DNA of 64,000 bases, from NCBI GenBank assembly GCA_015057365.1, contig SVEN01000006.1:22101-86100 (forward strand), written 5' to 3'. Position 1 is the stretch's first letter. Every line of letters starts with the position of its first letter. The position numbers and the translations under genes were made by a program. This stretch comes from Lachnospiraceae bacterium. Lineage in GTDB: Bacteria > Bacillota > Clostridia > Lachnospirales > Lachnospiraceae. Of the stretch, positions 16,502-24,849 are shown one piece after another. Below the pieces are notes generated by a model, which did no database searches, was not told the origin of the DNA, and saw only the letters and a list, made by a program, of their open reading frames with translations.

Positions 16502-19072
16502 TTATGCGTTTCTTCCGCAGCACTTCTTATACTTTAAGCCGGAACCGCACGGGCACAAATCATTCGGCTGTACCTTCTTATCGGAGCGCTTTACCGGTGC
16601 CTTCGCAACAGAATCGTCACGGTTGGTACCCGTTACCTTTGCCACCTGCTCACGCTCTACCTTCTGCTCGATACGGACATTCATCAATGCCTTTACCGTA
16701 TCCTCGCTGATGGCAGCAGTCATTGCGGCAAACATCTCAAAGCCCTGGAATTTATACTCGGTAACCGGATCCCTCTGACCGTAGGCCTGTACACCGATGC
16801 CTTGACGAAGCTGATCCATATCGTCGATGTGATCCATCCACTTACGATCAATCACACGGAGCAGGATAACACGCTCTACCTCTCGCAGCTGTTCCTTTTC
16901 CGGGAACTCCGCTTCCTTTGCCTCGTAATGCTTTACAGTCTCCGCCTTTAACTGCTGTACCAGTTCCTTCTTTGTCATGTGCTTCATCTGGTCCTCGGTT
17001 AACTCAATCGGAGCCAGCGGCACAATCGGAAGAAGCAGGCTGTTCAGTTCGTGAAGATCCCAGTTTTCCGCATCCTGATCATCTCCGATACAGCTGTTCA
17101 CACAGCCCTCTACCACATCGTTTGCCATCTTAAAGATGGTCTCACGCATGTTGGCACCCTCCAGTACCTTTCTACGCTCCCCGTAAATAACCTCTCTCTG
17201 TTCGTTATTTACGCGGTCATACTCCAGCAAATTCTTACGAATCGCGAAGTTGTTATTCTCGATTTTCTTCTGTGCCTTCTCTACCGCAGAGCTGAGCAAC
17301 TTATGCGTAATCTGCTCACCGTCCTGAAGTCCCAGGGAGTTGAACATACCGATCAAACGCTCGGAACCGAACAAACGCATCAAATCGTCCTCCAAGGAAA
17401 TGAAGAACTTAGACTCACCCGGGTCACCCTGACGACCGGCACGACCACGCAACTGATTGTCGATACGTCTGGACTCATGACGCTCCGTACCGATAATCTT
17501 TAATCCGCCCAGTTCCTTTACGCCTTCGCCCAGCTTAATATCCGTACCACGGCCCGCCATATTGGTTGCAATGGTAACCGCACCGTACTGGCCCGCATCG
17601 GCAACTATCTGCGCCTCCATCTCATGGAATTTCGCATTCAACACCTTATGCGAAACACCGCGACGTCTCAACATATCGCTCAGTTCCTCGGATGCCTCGA
17701 TGGTGATGGTGCCGACGAGCACCGGCTGTCCCTTTTCGTGAGCGGCAATAATCTCATCTACGATAGCCTTTAACTTTTCACGACGGGTCTTATATACCAC
17801 ATCATCCATATCAACACGAGCAATCGGACGATTGGTCGGAATCTCAACAACGTCCATGCCGTAAATCTCACGGAACTCCTGCTCCTCGGTCAGCGCGGTA
17901 CCGGTCATACCACACTTCTTATCGTACTTGTTAAAGAAGTTCTGGAAGGTAATGGTTGCAAGAGTCTTGCTCTCACGCTTTACCTTTACATGCTCCTTTG
18001 CCTCGATTGCCTGATGAAGGCCGTCGGAATAACGTCTGCCCGGCATAATACGTCCGGTAAAGTCATCTACAATCAATACCTCATCATTCTGTACTACGTA
18101 ATCCTTATCTCTTGCCATCAAATAGTGGGCACGCAGTGCAAGAATAATGTTGTGCTGGATTTCCATGTTCTCCGGATCCGCCAGATTCTCAATGCGGAAG
18201 AACTGCTCTACCTTGATAACACCCTGCTCCGTCAGGTTGATAATCTTATCCTTCTCGTTTACGACAAAGTCGCCTTCCTCCTTGGCCTCTTCTTTCATGA
18301 TAAGTTCCATCTTGGTCAGTTCCTTTTCCGTACCCTTAACAAGCTGTCTTGCCAGAATATCACAGGCCTGATACAAGCTGGTGGATTTTCCGCTCTGTCC
18401 GGAAATAATAAGCGGCGTACGCGCCTCATCGATTAATACGGAGTCCACCTCATCGATAATCGCATAATGAAGCCCGCGCATAACCAGCTGCTCTTTATAA
18501 ATTACCATGTTGTCTCGCAAATAATCGAAACCGAATTCATTATTCGTACCGTAGGTAATATCACAGGCATATGCCTCTCTACGGTCATCATTACTCATAC
18601 TGTTTAAAATACAGCCTACGGTCATTCCAAGAAAACGGAACACCTGTCCCATCCACTCGGAATCTCGCTTTGCCAGGTAGTCGTTTACGGTAACGATGTG
18701 AACGCCCTCACCGTCAAGCGCATTTAAATATGCCGGCAAAAGCTCGGTCTGGGTCTTACCTTCACCGGTACGCATCTCTACGATACGGCCCTGATGCAAA
18801 ATAATACCACCGAGAATCTGTACGTCATAATGGCGCTGCCCGAGGACACGCTTGGTTGCCTCACGCACTACCGCATAAGCCTCCGGCAAAAGAGAATCCT
18901 TGGACTCTCCCTTTGCAAGACGCTCCTTAAACTCTTCCGTCTTTGCACGCAGTGCCTCATCCGACAACGACGAAACCGACTCTTCCAACTTATTTATTTT
19001 TTCTAAAAGAGGCTTTACAATCTTGATTTCTCTTTCGCTGTGTGTTCCGAAAATCTTCTCAAATAAACTCAT
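16502..19072 (-). CDS. secA: Preprotein translocase ATPase SecA
   Basis: SecA is the cytosolic motor that pushes unfolded preproteins through SecYEG. The 856-residue product has Walker A (TGEGKT, about residues 102-107), the [19 protein letters not shown]-type Walker B block, the helicase-like [10 protein letters not shown] and [13 protein letters not shown] motifs, and the C-terminal zinc-binding SEC-C tail ([13 protein letters not shown]) that contacts SecB or lipids. The length is usual for Firmicutes. The gene lies between hpf and prfB, an order common in Clostridia, and has its own promoter. Confidence 0.97.
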   Translation of the reverse strand: MSLFEKIFGTHSEREIKIVKPLLEKINKLEESVSSLSDEALRAKTEEFKERLAKGESKDSLLPEAYAVVREATKRVLGQRHYDVQILGGIILHQGRIVEMRTGEGKTQTELLPAYLNALDGEGVHIVTVNDYLAKRDSEWMGQVFRFLGMTVGCILNSMSNDDRREAYACDITYGTNNEFGFDYLRDNMVIYKEQLVMRGLHYAIIDEVDSVLIDEARTPLIISGQSGKSTSLYQACDILARQLVKGTEKELTKMELIMKEEAKEEGDFVVNEKDKIINLTEQGVIKVEQFFRIENLADPENMEIQHNIILALRAHYLMARDKDYVVQNDEVLIVDDFTGRIMPGRRYSDGLHQAIEAKEHVKVKRESKTLATITFQNFFNKYDKKCGMTGTALTEEQEFREIYGMDVVEIPTNRPIARVDMDDVVYKTRREKLKAIVDEIIAAHEKGQPVLVGTITIEASEELSDMLRRRGVSHKVLNAKFHEMEAQIVADAGQYGAVTIATNMAGRGTDIKLGEGVKELGGLKIIGTERHESRRIDNQLRGRAGRQGDPGESKFFISLEDDLMRLFGSERLIGMFNSLGLQDGEQITHKLLSSAVEKAQKKIENNNFAIRKNLLEYDRVNNEQREVIYGERRKVLEGANMRETIFKMANDVVEGCVNSCIGDDQDAENWDLHELNSLLLPIVPLAPIELTEDQMKHMTKKELVQQLKAETVKHYEAKEAEFPEKEQLREVERVILLRVIDRKWMDHIDDMDQLRQGIGVQAYGQRDPVTEYKFQGFEMFAAMTAAISEDTVKALMNVRIEQKVEREQVAKVTGTNRDDSVAKAPVKRSDKKVQPNDLCPCGSGLKYKKCCGRNA

Positions 19073-19142
19073 CTGTTCTCTCCTAATAAAACTATTCTAT
19101 CCTGTGCTCCGTGTACAAAATACACGACACCCATAATAAAAT

Positions 19143-19171
19143 ATTGTAACATTACTCAAGGAGGAAATCAA
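19143..19171 (-). promoter_or_regulatory. Sigma-A type promoter of secA
   Basis: On the reverse strand TTGATT (19171-19166), 17 bases, TACAAT (19148-19143), about 70 bases before the secA start. Confidence 0.6.
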
Positions 19172-19210
19172 CCTTTTCATTAATTGTTTACAGTATATTT
19201 ACAATACAGA

Positions 19211-19238
19211 ACCGCCGCATGGTCTCCCATGCGGCGGT
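19211..19238 (-). terminator. Hairpin after hpf, probable terminator
   Basis: A perfect 12-bp stem (ACCGCCGCATGG/CCATGCGGCGGT, 4-base loop). The following reverse-strand tract TTCTGTATTGT is only moderately T-rich. A smaller GCGAC/GTCGC hairpin lies between it and the hpf stop. Confidence 0.6.
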
Positions 19239-19282
19239 CTTGTCAAAAAGAAGGGGAACGAACGCGACCGAATGTCGCAACT

Positions 19283-19810
19283 TTAATATTCAGGTTCAAT
19301 CAATCCGTAGGTATTTCCTTTTCTCTTATACACTACGTTGACTTCATCTGTCTCCGCATTGCGGAATACGAAGAAATCGTGTCCCAGAAGCTCCATCTGT
19401 ACACAAGCCTCTTCAACATCCATCGGCTTAATCGCAAATTTCTTGGAACGTACAATTTTGATTTCATCTTCCTCGTGAGTCTCTTCATCCAGGAATACCT
19501 GGCTGAGTGCCATTGCGGACTGCTTCTGATCTACAATCTTGTTCTTGTATTTTCTGAGCTGACGCTCCAATACAGCTTCTACCAAATCAATGGAAGCATA
19601 CATGTCGGTGCTGACCTGTTCCGCACGAATAATCGTTCCTTTAATCGGAATGGTAACCTCGATGCGCTGTCTGTCCTTTTCTACGCTTAAGGTAACATTC
19701 ACTTCCGTATCCGGAGTAAAATATCGCTCCAGCTTCGACAACTTATCGATAACCGCTTCTCTTAATCCGTTTGTAATTTCAATGTTCTTTCCGCTTACTG
19801 TGTAATTCAT
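19283..19810 (-). CDS. hpf: Long-form ribosome hibernation promoting factor
   Basis: The 175-residue product is a long HPF. The N-terminal domain (about 1-100, MNYTVSGKNIEITNGLREAV...KYKNK) binds the 30S decoding centre, and the C-terminal domain (about 115-175, KKFAIKPMDVEEACVQMELLGHDFFVFRN) dimerises to form 100S ribosomes in stationary phase or stress. An AAAAGGAG Shine-Dalgarno precedes the start. It is a single transcription unit upstream of secA. Confidence 0.95.
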   Translation of the reverse strand: MNYTVSGKNIEITNGLREAVIDKLSKLERYFTPDTEVNVTLSVEKDRQRIEVTIPIKGTIIRAEQVSTDMYASIDLVEAVLERQLRKYKNKIVDQKQSAMALSQVFLDEETHEEDEIKIVRSKKFAIKPMDVEEACVQMELLGHDFFVFRNAETDEVNVVYKRKGNTYGLIEPEY

Positions 19811-19891
19811 AAATACCAGCTCCTTTTTCTGTTATTTCGTTCTGTCTTACAGAAATGAAGCAGCTCCTTCTCCCTCCTGCCTCTTGAGTAA

Positions 19892-19920
19892 ATTATAACA
19901 CAGAACCCCTAAAATAACAA
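19892..19920 (-). promoter_or_regulatory. Sigma-A type promoter of hpf
   Basis: On the reverse strand TTGTTA (19920-19915), 17 bases, TATAAT (19897-19892), about 80 bases upstream of the hpf start. Confidence 0.7.
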
Positions 19921-20083
19921 GTACAATTTTATAAAAAATATTATTATTGTTCGTTTATTTTTTTCATTGTTTCAATAATGCATCTCTTTCTCTTGTTTTT
20001 AGGCGTTTACTGGCAAATTCTTGCAACAGTGTCATTTGTCCAAAAATGCCTCATCTCGACAACTCATTTGTTTTTCCCCCTTT

Positions 20084-20235
20084 ATTTGTGATTTTATCAC
20101 AAATTCCAAAACAAACATTCGAACTTGACAGCATTTTTCTTGTACCACACTTGTGGTCCTATTTTGTGAATATTGTGGATAACTTCGTGTATAACTATGT
20201 TTTCCATGGGTTATCCGTGTTTTTTCTGGGGATAA
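20084..20235. other. AT-rich region with DnaA-box-like cluster and palindrome
   Basis: Within the 567-base gap 19811-20377, apart from the hpf promoter, there is a perfect palindrome (20084-20104, ATTTGTGAT-TTT-ATCACAAAT) and a cluster of DnaA-box-like 9-mers: TGTGGATAA at 20174-20182 (exact complement of TTATCCACA), CGTGTATAA at 20186, TTATCCGTG at 20211 and TGGGGATAA at 20227. The stretch is AT-rich. No convincing gene is seen; a 100-codon reverse frame here lacks family resemblance. Confidence 0.4.
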
Positions 20236-20377
20236 CTTTACATTTTTCCACTGGAACAGACTAAACTGTATTTTTCTTCCCACAGCCTCTTTCAAATTCG
20301 TTTTGTACAGTTTGCACAAAAACGAACTTGTCAATACCGCTTTGAATTTTTTTAATTTTCTTTATATTCTAAACACT

Positions 20378-21259
20378 TCACCACGGAAACTGATAAGGTT
20401 TCCGATACTGCAGCGTCCGAAACTCGTATCCTTCCGCAATTAATCGCTCCAAAATTTCCGGAAGCACCTCCGCCGTCAGATTACTGCAGGGAGAATCATG
20501 TAATAATACAATCGGCAGCTTTTGTCCCTCTATCGTATCAAATATATTTTTCTTAATAGAAGCTGCCGTGGGCGTTCCCACCGAATCTTCCCCGCTGACA
20601 TTCCAGTCATAGCAAAGGAACCCCCTCCGCTCCAGTTCACCCTTTAACTCTTTCTTTATGGGATTGATATAGGCACTGTAGCTTCCTCCGGGAAACCGAA
20701 AGGCCGCCGGACATTCGCCGAATTCCTCCGTAAATCTGGCCGCAAGCTTATCATAATCCGCCAAAAACGCTTCCACCGAACGATAAATCTTATCGTATTC
20801 GTGTGTTTCCGTATGCATCCCCAACATATGTCCCTCCGCCAGCGCCCGTTTCGCAATTTCCGTACCGCTCTCCGTCAGATTCTCTCCGACCAAAAAGAAA
20901 GTCGCCGGCACGTTATATTGCTTCAGCGTATCCAGAATCTTAATCGTATTCCGGCTGGGACCGTCGTCAAAAGTCAAAAACACCACCTTTTCCGGCAGCG
21001 CCTGCTCCGTTACGCTTCCCTTCGCATATAGGTACGGATACGCCTCCGTCTTACTGACAAAATCCTCTTCCCGACCTTTCCCTGAATTATCTTCTCCCGC
21101 CACAAGGTTCTCCGCGAGCACATTGGCCGAAAGCACTCCCGTCTGCAGCGTATTGCTTCCGAGCCCTCCGTTTTTCTTTGCCAACCCCAGTGCCGCAAAA
21201 TTAGCCAGCAGTAATGCCACTACCAAGGTCCCTCCTCTGATAAATCTCCTCTTTAACAT
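20378..21259 (-). CDS. Polysaccharide deacetylase (CE4), membrane anchored or secreted
   Basis: This 293-residue protein has an N-terminal hydrophobic segment (about residues 10-28) and a NodB/CE4 domain from about residue 90. The metal-binding motifs are intact: TFDDGPS (motif 1), HTETHEY (motif 2, HxxxH), RFPGGSY (motif 3) and LLHDS near the C-terminus. Such enzymes remove N-acetyl or O-acetyl groups from peptidoglycan or other surface glycans. The ATG at 21259 lies at the base of the purE terminator and has a poor Shine-Dalgarno. An AGGAGGG tract within codons 8-10 could serve a GTG start at codon 14, which would keep the hydrophobic segment. Confidence 0.88.
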   Translation of the reverse strand: MLKRRFIRGGTLVVALLLANFAALGLAKKNGGLGSNTLQTGVLSANVLAENLVAGEDNSGKGREEDFVSKTEAYPYLYAKGSVTEQALPEKVVFLTFDDGPSRNTIKILDTLKQYNVPATFFLVGENLTESGTEIAKRALAEGHMLGMHTETHEYDKIYRSVEAFLADYDKLAARFTEEFGECPAAFRFPGGSYSAYINPIKKELKGELERRGFLCYDWNVSGEDSVGTPTAASIKKNIFDTIEGQKLPIVLLHDSPCSNLTAEVLPEILERLIAEGYEFRTLQYRKPYQFPW

Positions 21260-21309
21260 AAAACAGCCCCACAGCGCATTTTACTTCATCTTATGCACCG
21301 TAGGGCTGT
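21260..21309 (-). terminator. Rho-independent terminator of purE
   Basis: On the reverse strand ACAGCCC pairs with GGGCTGT and GTGCAT with ATGCGC in one long stem, followed by TTTT. It abuts the deacetylase start codon. Confidence 0.75.
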
Positions 21310-21351
21310 CCTCTGAACTATTACATTCGCAATGCTTCTGCACGAAACATC

Positions 21352-21864
21352 TTACATTTCTTTTAAATAAGTCTCATAGCCGACCTTCTCGATTTTCTCC
21401 TTCTTCTTCTCTACCCCGGCCTTAAGCTCATCCTTATAAGCCTCAATCTTTGCAAGAAGCGCATCATCCGATACCGCCAGCATCTTAGCCGCCAGAATAC
21501 CTGCATTCTGTGCACCGTCGATTGCCACGGTTGCCACCGGAATACCGGATGGCATCTGTACGATGGAGTATAAAGAATCCACACCGCTTAAGGTTTTGGT
21601 GTGAATCGGAACACCGATTACCGGAAGCGGGAAAATTGCTGCGCACATACCCGGAAGGTGTGCCGCTCCGCCCGCGCCCGCAATAATCACCTTAAAGCCC
21701 TTTTCCTTTGCGGTCTTAGCGTAATCAAAGAAAATATCCGGCATACGATGTGCGGAAATCACTGTCACCTCGTAAGAAATACCAAACTTGTCCAACATCT
21801 GTGCAGCCTTGCTCATTACCGGTAAATCGGAATCGCTGCCCATTACAATACCAACCTGTGCCAT
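21352..21864 (-). CDS. purE: N5-carboxyaminoimidazole ribonucleotide mutase
   Basis: PurE moves the carboxyl group of N5-CAIR to carbon 4 in purine biosynthesis. The 170-residue protein has the class I signature: [13 protein letters not shown] at the N-terminus, the SAHRMPD catalytic loop with its conserved His, and [11 protein letters not shown]. It stands alone here, without purK or the rest of a purine operon. AAAGGAAGG precedes the start. Confidence 0.96.
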   Translation of the reverse strand: MAQVGIVMGSDSDLPVMSKAAQMLDKFGISYEVTVISAHRMPDIFFDYAKTAKEKGFKVIIAGAGGAAHLPGMCAAIFPLPVIGVPIHTKTLSGVDSLYSIVQMPSGIPVATVAIDGAQNAGILAAKMLAVSDDALLAKIEAYKDELKAGVEKKKEKIEKVGYETYLKEM

Positions 21865-21937
21865 AGTAGTAACCTTCCTTTGCTTTTTTCTTTTCCTATC
21901 GTATCATACGCGCTTTAAAAATGCAACTTAAAACGAT

Positions 21938-24007
21938 TTATTTCTCGTCCAAGGCATCATTTAACAGCTCTGTTCCGGCCAGTACAAACCGGCCTTCCTT
22001 AATAATCGCAATCTCCCTTCCGTCCGCACAAAGGGCCGTAATTTCACCCAATTCGTCGTACGGAATCGTAATATCCGTATGGCAATTGAAATACGCTTTT
22101 TCCGGTTCGGTATGACGAAGCTCCGCGCATTCGTTTGTTCTTGCCACAATTTCCTTTCCGTCCGGATTATACACCTTGTGGTCCTCACTGTGAGAGTAAC
22201 AGGTATCACCGATGGCAAAATGCGGGCCTGTTTTCTCCGCAATTAAAATCGGAAGTACTTCCGTAATGCCGAACTTCTTTCCCATGGTGTAAGCAATGGT
22301 ATTGGTACCGATGGCAAACTCTCCAAGAGGCAACCATTCATGATTCTTTAGCAGATTTTCCTTGATGAACTTCTCGTTTTCATCCTTAGAAGCATAATTT
22401 TCACAGGAATATGCTGTGGTCTTTCCGTCTTTAAACACAATCTCCAGATTCTTATATTCCGTACTGCCAAGGAACACACTTGTCACATGAAGCGTTCCGT
22501 CGGTTCCCTTAAGCACCGGAGAGGTAAACACTTCACCCGCCGGTATATTTACATCTGCGGTACAATTTTCAAAAATCGTCTCTTTCTCCGGATTCTTTAT
22601 ATTCCAAAGCTGTACCGTAATATCCGTACGGTTTTTACCTCTGCCTGTCACACGCACTGCCTGCGCTTTATCCAATGCATCAATGATACGCTGTTGTACA
22701 TTTCGATAGACCTCGTTATCCAGCTGATTCAGACGCAGGGTCTCTTCAAAAATCGCCTCAAACCCGGTACCGATGGACGGCAACGGATAGGCTACTATCG
22801 TAAACGAGGTCTTATCCGAAGGGATATACTGCTCCACCATGGCACCCAAACGTCCGGTAGATTCCACTTTTAACCGTTGCTGGCGTTTGTCTAACACAAT
22901 GGCCTCCGGGCTGTTTTCCGGAAGCGGCAGACGTTCTCCGAAGGTTTCCAATACCAACGGCCCGGCATACAAGGAAAGGATATCCTTTTTCGCCTCGTAC
23001 ACGCGATGAAGCGCTGCCTCTTTTCTCACATACCACTGCTTATCCGCAAGTAATCCCTCATCGTTTCGATGGTCGTAATCATACTGGATATTTACATTGG
23101 TCACAGTGTAGCCGGCCTTTCTGGCATGACGTCCCGAAGATGCGGTGCGAACCGACGCCACCTTAAGCCCTTCCGCTTCAAGCATCCGGACTACTTCTTT
23201 CATAATCCGCTCAAATCCGATGGCATAGCGGAGTCCCACTGTCTTTCCCTCGGAAAGCGGCACCCGCATCACCTGAAAACCTCTCAAATAGCCGCCTACT
23301 ACATTTTCCGCAGCCGCCTTAATTTTTTCCTCACTTAAGCTCTGCAAAAACTTTGCAATACCCGACTCATTTTCTGTAATATACTCCCCGTAACGGTACA
23401 AATAACGCAAATCCCCACCGTCCGACTCCATGATAATATCCTTGACAAAAGTATAGGACGGATCAAACTGTTCTCTTGCTCTTTGAGAAAGAAACAGCTC
23501 CGCATTGTCGGTCTCAAAGGAATACAACGCCTCTCTGCATTCCTTAAAGGTATATTCGTGGAACTCTTCAAAATAATTGTAAATCTCAATGAGCAGCTCC
23601 GCTGCCATCACTACGAACAGAAGATTCCCCTCTGCCGCATAAAAAATCTGGGCATTCAGCTTCGCCGCCAGATAGGTCAGCAAACGACCGTACCGCTTTC
23701 CGAACTTTTTTACCGCATATTTCGGATTGGCATAGCTCTCACTGTAACTCCCCGGTAACATATCCCGATACAATTCATCAAACCGCGCTTGGCATTCCGC
23801 AGGAGACTGGGCGTAAAAACTACCGTCTTCCGCTTCTTTTTCGTATTGAAAAATCCGAAGCACTTTCTCCGCCTGCACCCTGAAAAAGTCACGATATTCC
23901 CCCGGAACCGTTTGTTCCGTTTTCATCATTTCCAATCGTTCTTCACAAAGCTCCGCACGCTCTTTTACATCTTCCGCATCCATCCATTCTTCCATAAACG
24001 CTTCCAT
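21938..24007 (-). CDS. M29-family aminopeptidase with long N-terminal extension
   Basis: The C-terminal two-thirds match the M29 (thermophilic aminopeptidase, PepS/AmpS-type) metallopeptidases. The likely metal ligands are visible in order: Glu in PAGEVFTSP, Glu in LGEFAIGTN, His in GPHFAIGDTCYSHSEDHK and His/Asp in NCHTDITIPYDE. These enzymes release N-terminal residues from peptides in the cytoplasm. At 689 residues it is about 280 longer than typical members; the N-terminal part (about 1-250) is acidic, helical and unlike anything I recognise. GAGAGG lies 9 bases before the start. It follows the VanZ/small membrane protein genes on the same strand. Confidence 0.82.
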   Translation of the reverse strand: MEAFMEEWMDAEDVKERAELCEERLEMMKTEQTVPGEYRDFFRVQAEKVLRIFQYEKEAEDGSFYAQSPAECQARFDELYRDMLPGSYSESYANPKYAVKKFGKRYGRLLTYLAAKLNAQIFYAAEGNLLFVVMAAELLIEIYNYFEEFHEYTFKECREALYSFETDNAELFLSQRAREQFDPSYTFVKDIIMESDGGDLRYLYRYGEYITENESGIAKFLQSLSEEKIKAAAENVVGGYLRGFQVMRVPLSEGKTVGLRYAIGFERIMKEVVRMLEAEGLKVASVRTASSGRHARKAGYTVTNVNIQYDYDHRNDEGLLADKQWYVRKEAALHRVYEAKKDILSLYAGPLVLETFGERLPLPENSPEAIVLDKRQQRLKVESTGRLGAMVEQYIPSDKTSFTIVAYPLPSIGTGFEAIFEETLRLNQLDNEVYRNVQQRIIDALDKAQAVRVTGRGKNRTDITVQLWNIKNPEKETIFENCTADVNIPAGEVFTSPVLKGTDGTLHVTSVFLGSTEYKNLEIVFKDGKTTAYSCENYASKDENEKFIKENLLKNHEWLPLGEFAIGTNTIAYTMGKKFGITEVLPILIAEKTGPHFAIGDTCYSHSEDHKVYNPDGKEIVARTNECAELRHTEPEKAYFNCHTDITIPYDELGEITALCADGREIAIIKEGRFVLAGTELLNDALDEK

Positions 24008-24041
24008 CTTACAACCTCTCTGTCTCTAAAACTATCTGTAA

Positions 24042-24380
24042 TTATATTCCCACAATATAAAGACAAAACAATGCCACAAACAAACCTCCGGATATAAGTA
24101 ATCCGGCAAAAGGAAGCCGTGTATATACATCCTGCTCCTTTAATCCCTTAAAGCACAACCAAAACGCCGCACCGCAAATTACCATCGTTAAAAGACCCAA
24201 GCCTCCCACAAATATTCCTGCGGCGCCTTTTGCCACAGCGGACACTACACAAAGCGTCAAAAAAATCGCAACCGCCGTTATCGCCAGCGCAAAGCCCGCT
24301 ACGCCGCCTTTGGAGCGTTTCCTGCCGTGAAAATGCATTCCGCCCCGTTCTCCTTTATGATAGAAAAGCTCATCGCTCAT
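24042..24380 (-). CDS. Small membrane protein of unknown function
   Basis: This 112-residue protein begins MSDELFYHKGERGGMHFHGRK, a His/Lys-rich head, followed by three hydrophobic spans (about 30-52, 58-76, 88-110). The start at 24380 has AAGGAGGAAG upstream and overlaps the end of the VanZ gene by 4 bases (ATGA), so the two are translationally coupled. The longer frame to 24431 lacks a Shine-Dalgarno. Function unknown. Confidence 0.75.
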   Translation of the reverse strand: MSDELFYHKGERGGMHFHGRKRSKGGVAGFALAITAVAIFLTLCVVSAVAKGAAGIFVGGLGLLTMVICGAAFWLCFKGLKEQDVYTRLPFAGLLISGGLFVALFCLYIVGI

Positions 24381-24829
24381 TTCTTCTTCCTCCTTCGTCC
24401 GAACAATACGGCATATCCGATATATCCACACACGCCGCCTACGGTATTTAAAATCAAATCGTCCACATCAAAGGCTCCGGTTCTTGACAGCAACTGAATT
24501 GTCTCTGCCGCCAAGCTCAATAAAAACGTTGCCGCCCCCGCCTTAATCACATGCACCTTCCGTTCCGAAACCAAGGGGAGTAAGAATCCGAACGGCATAA
24601 AGGCTGCAATATTTCCGAGAATGTTTACTATCACATAACGATATCCTACCGTATCAACATGCTCCAACCCGCGCCGGATCTCCAGAAACGGTGTCAGGTT
24701 ATACCGGATTCCCATTTCCGCGGTACGCCCGTAAGTACTGCTGAAAAAAAGTAAATAAGACAGCAACAATAAATACGCCAAAAGGGCCAGAATCGCTACA
24801 GTACGTCCCGTTTCCGTTCGTTTCTTCAT
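24377..24829 (-). CDS. VanZ-family membrane protein
   Basis: The 150-residue product has four predicted membrane spans and the VanZ signatures GNIAAFMPFGFLLPL and FDVDDLILNTVGG. VanZ of enterococci gives low-level teicoplanin resistance, but most family members are uncharacterised membrane proteins and resistance should not be assumed. AAAGGAGG precedes the ATG. It sits immediately downstream of the YhaN-like ATPase gene. Confidence 0.85.
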   Translation of the reverse strand: MKKRTETGRTVAILALLAYLLLLSYLLFFSSTYGRTAEMGIRYNLTPFLEIRRGLEHVDTVGYRYVIVNILGNIAAFMPFGFLLPLVSERKVHVIKAGAATFLLSLAAETIQLLSRTGAFDVDDLILNTVGGVCGYIGYAVLFGRRRKKK

Positions 24830-24849
24830 TTCTGCCGCCTCCTTTCTTT

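Noticed and set aside
20084..20104. CRP/FNR-like palindrome TGTGA...TCACA
   Set aside because: The spacing between half sites is 5 rather than 6 and the site is not near a promoter that I can define.
20032..20334. 100-codon reverse frame upstream of hpf
   Set aside because: AT-rich, Lys/Ser-rich translation without recognisable features and no Shine-Dalgarno; it overlaps the DnaA-box-like cluster.
24377..24829. Antibiotic resistance reading of the VanZ-family gene
   Set aside because: No vanHAX or other glycopeptide resistance genes are nearby, and most VanZ-domain proteins are unrelated to resistance.
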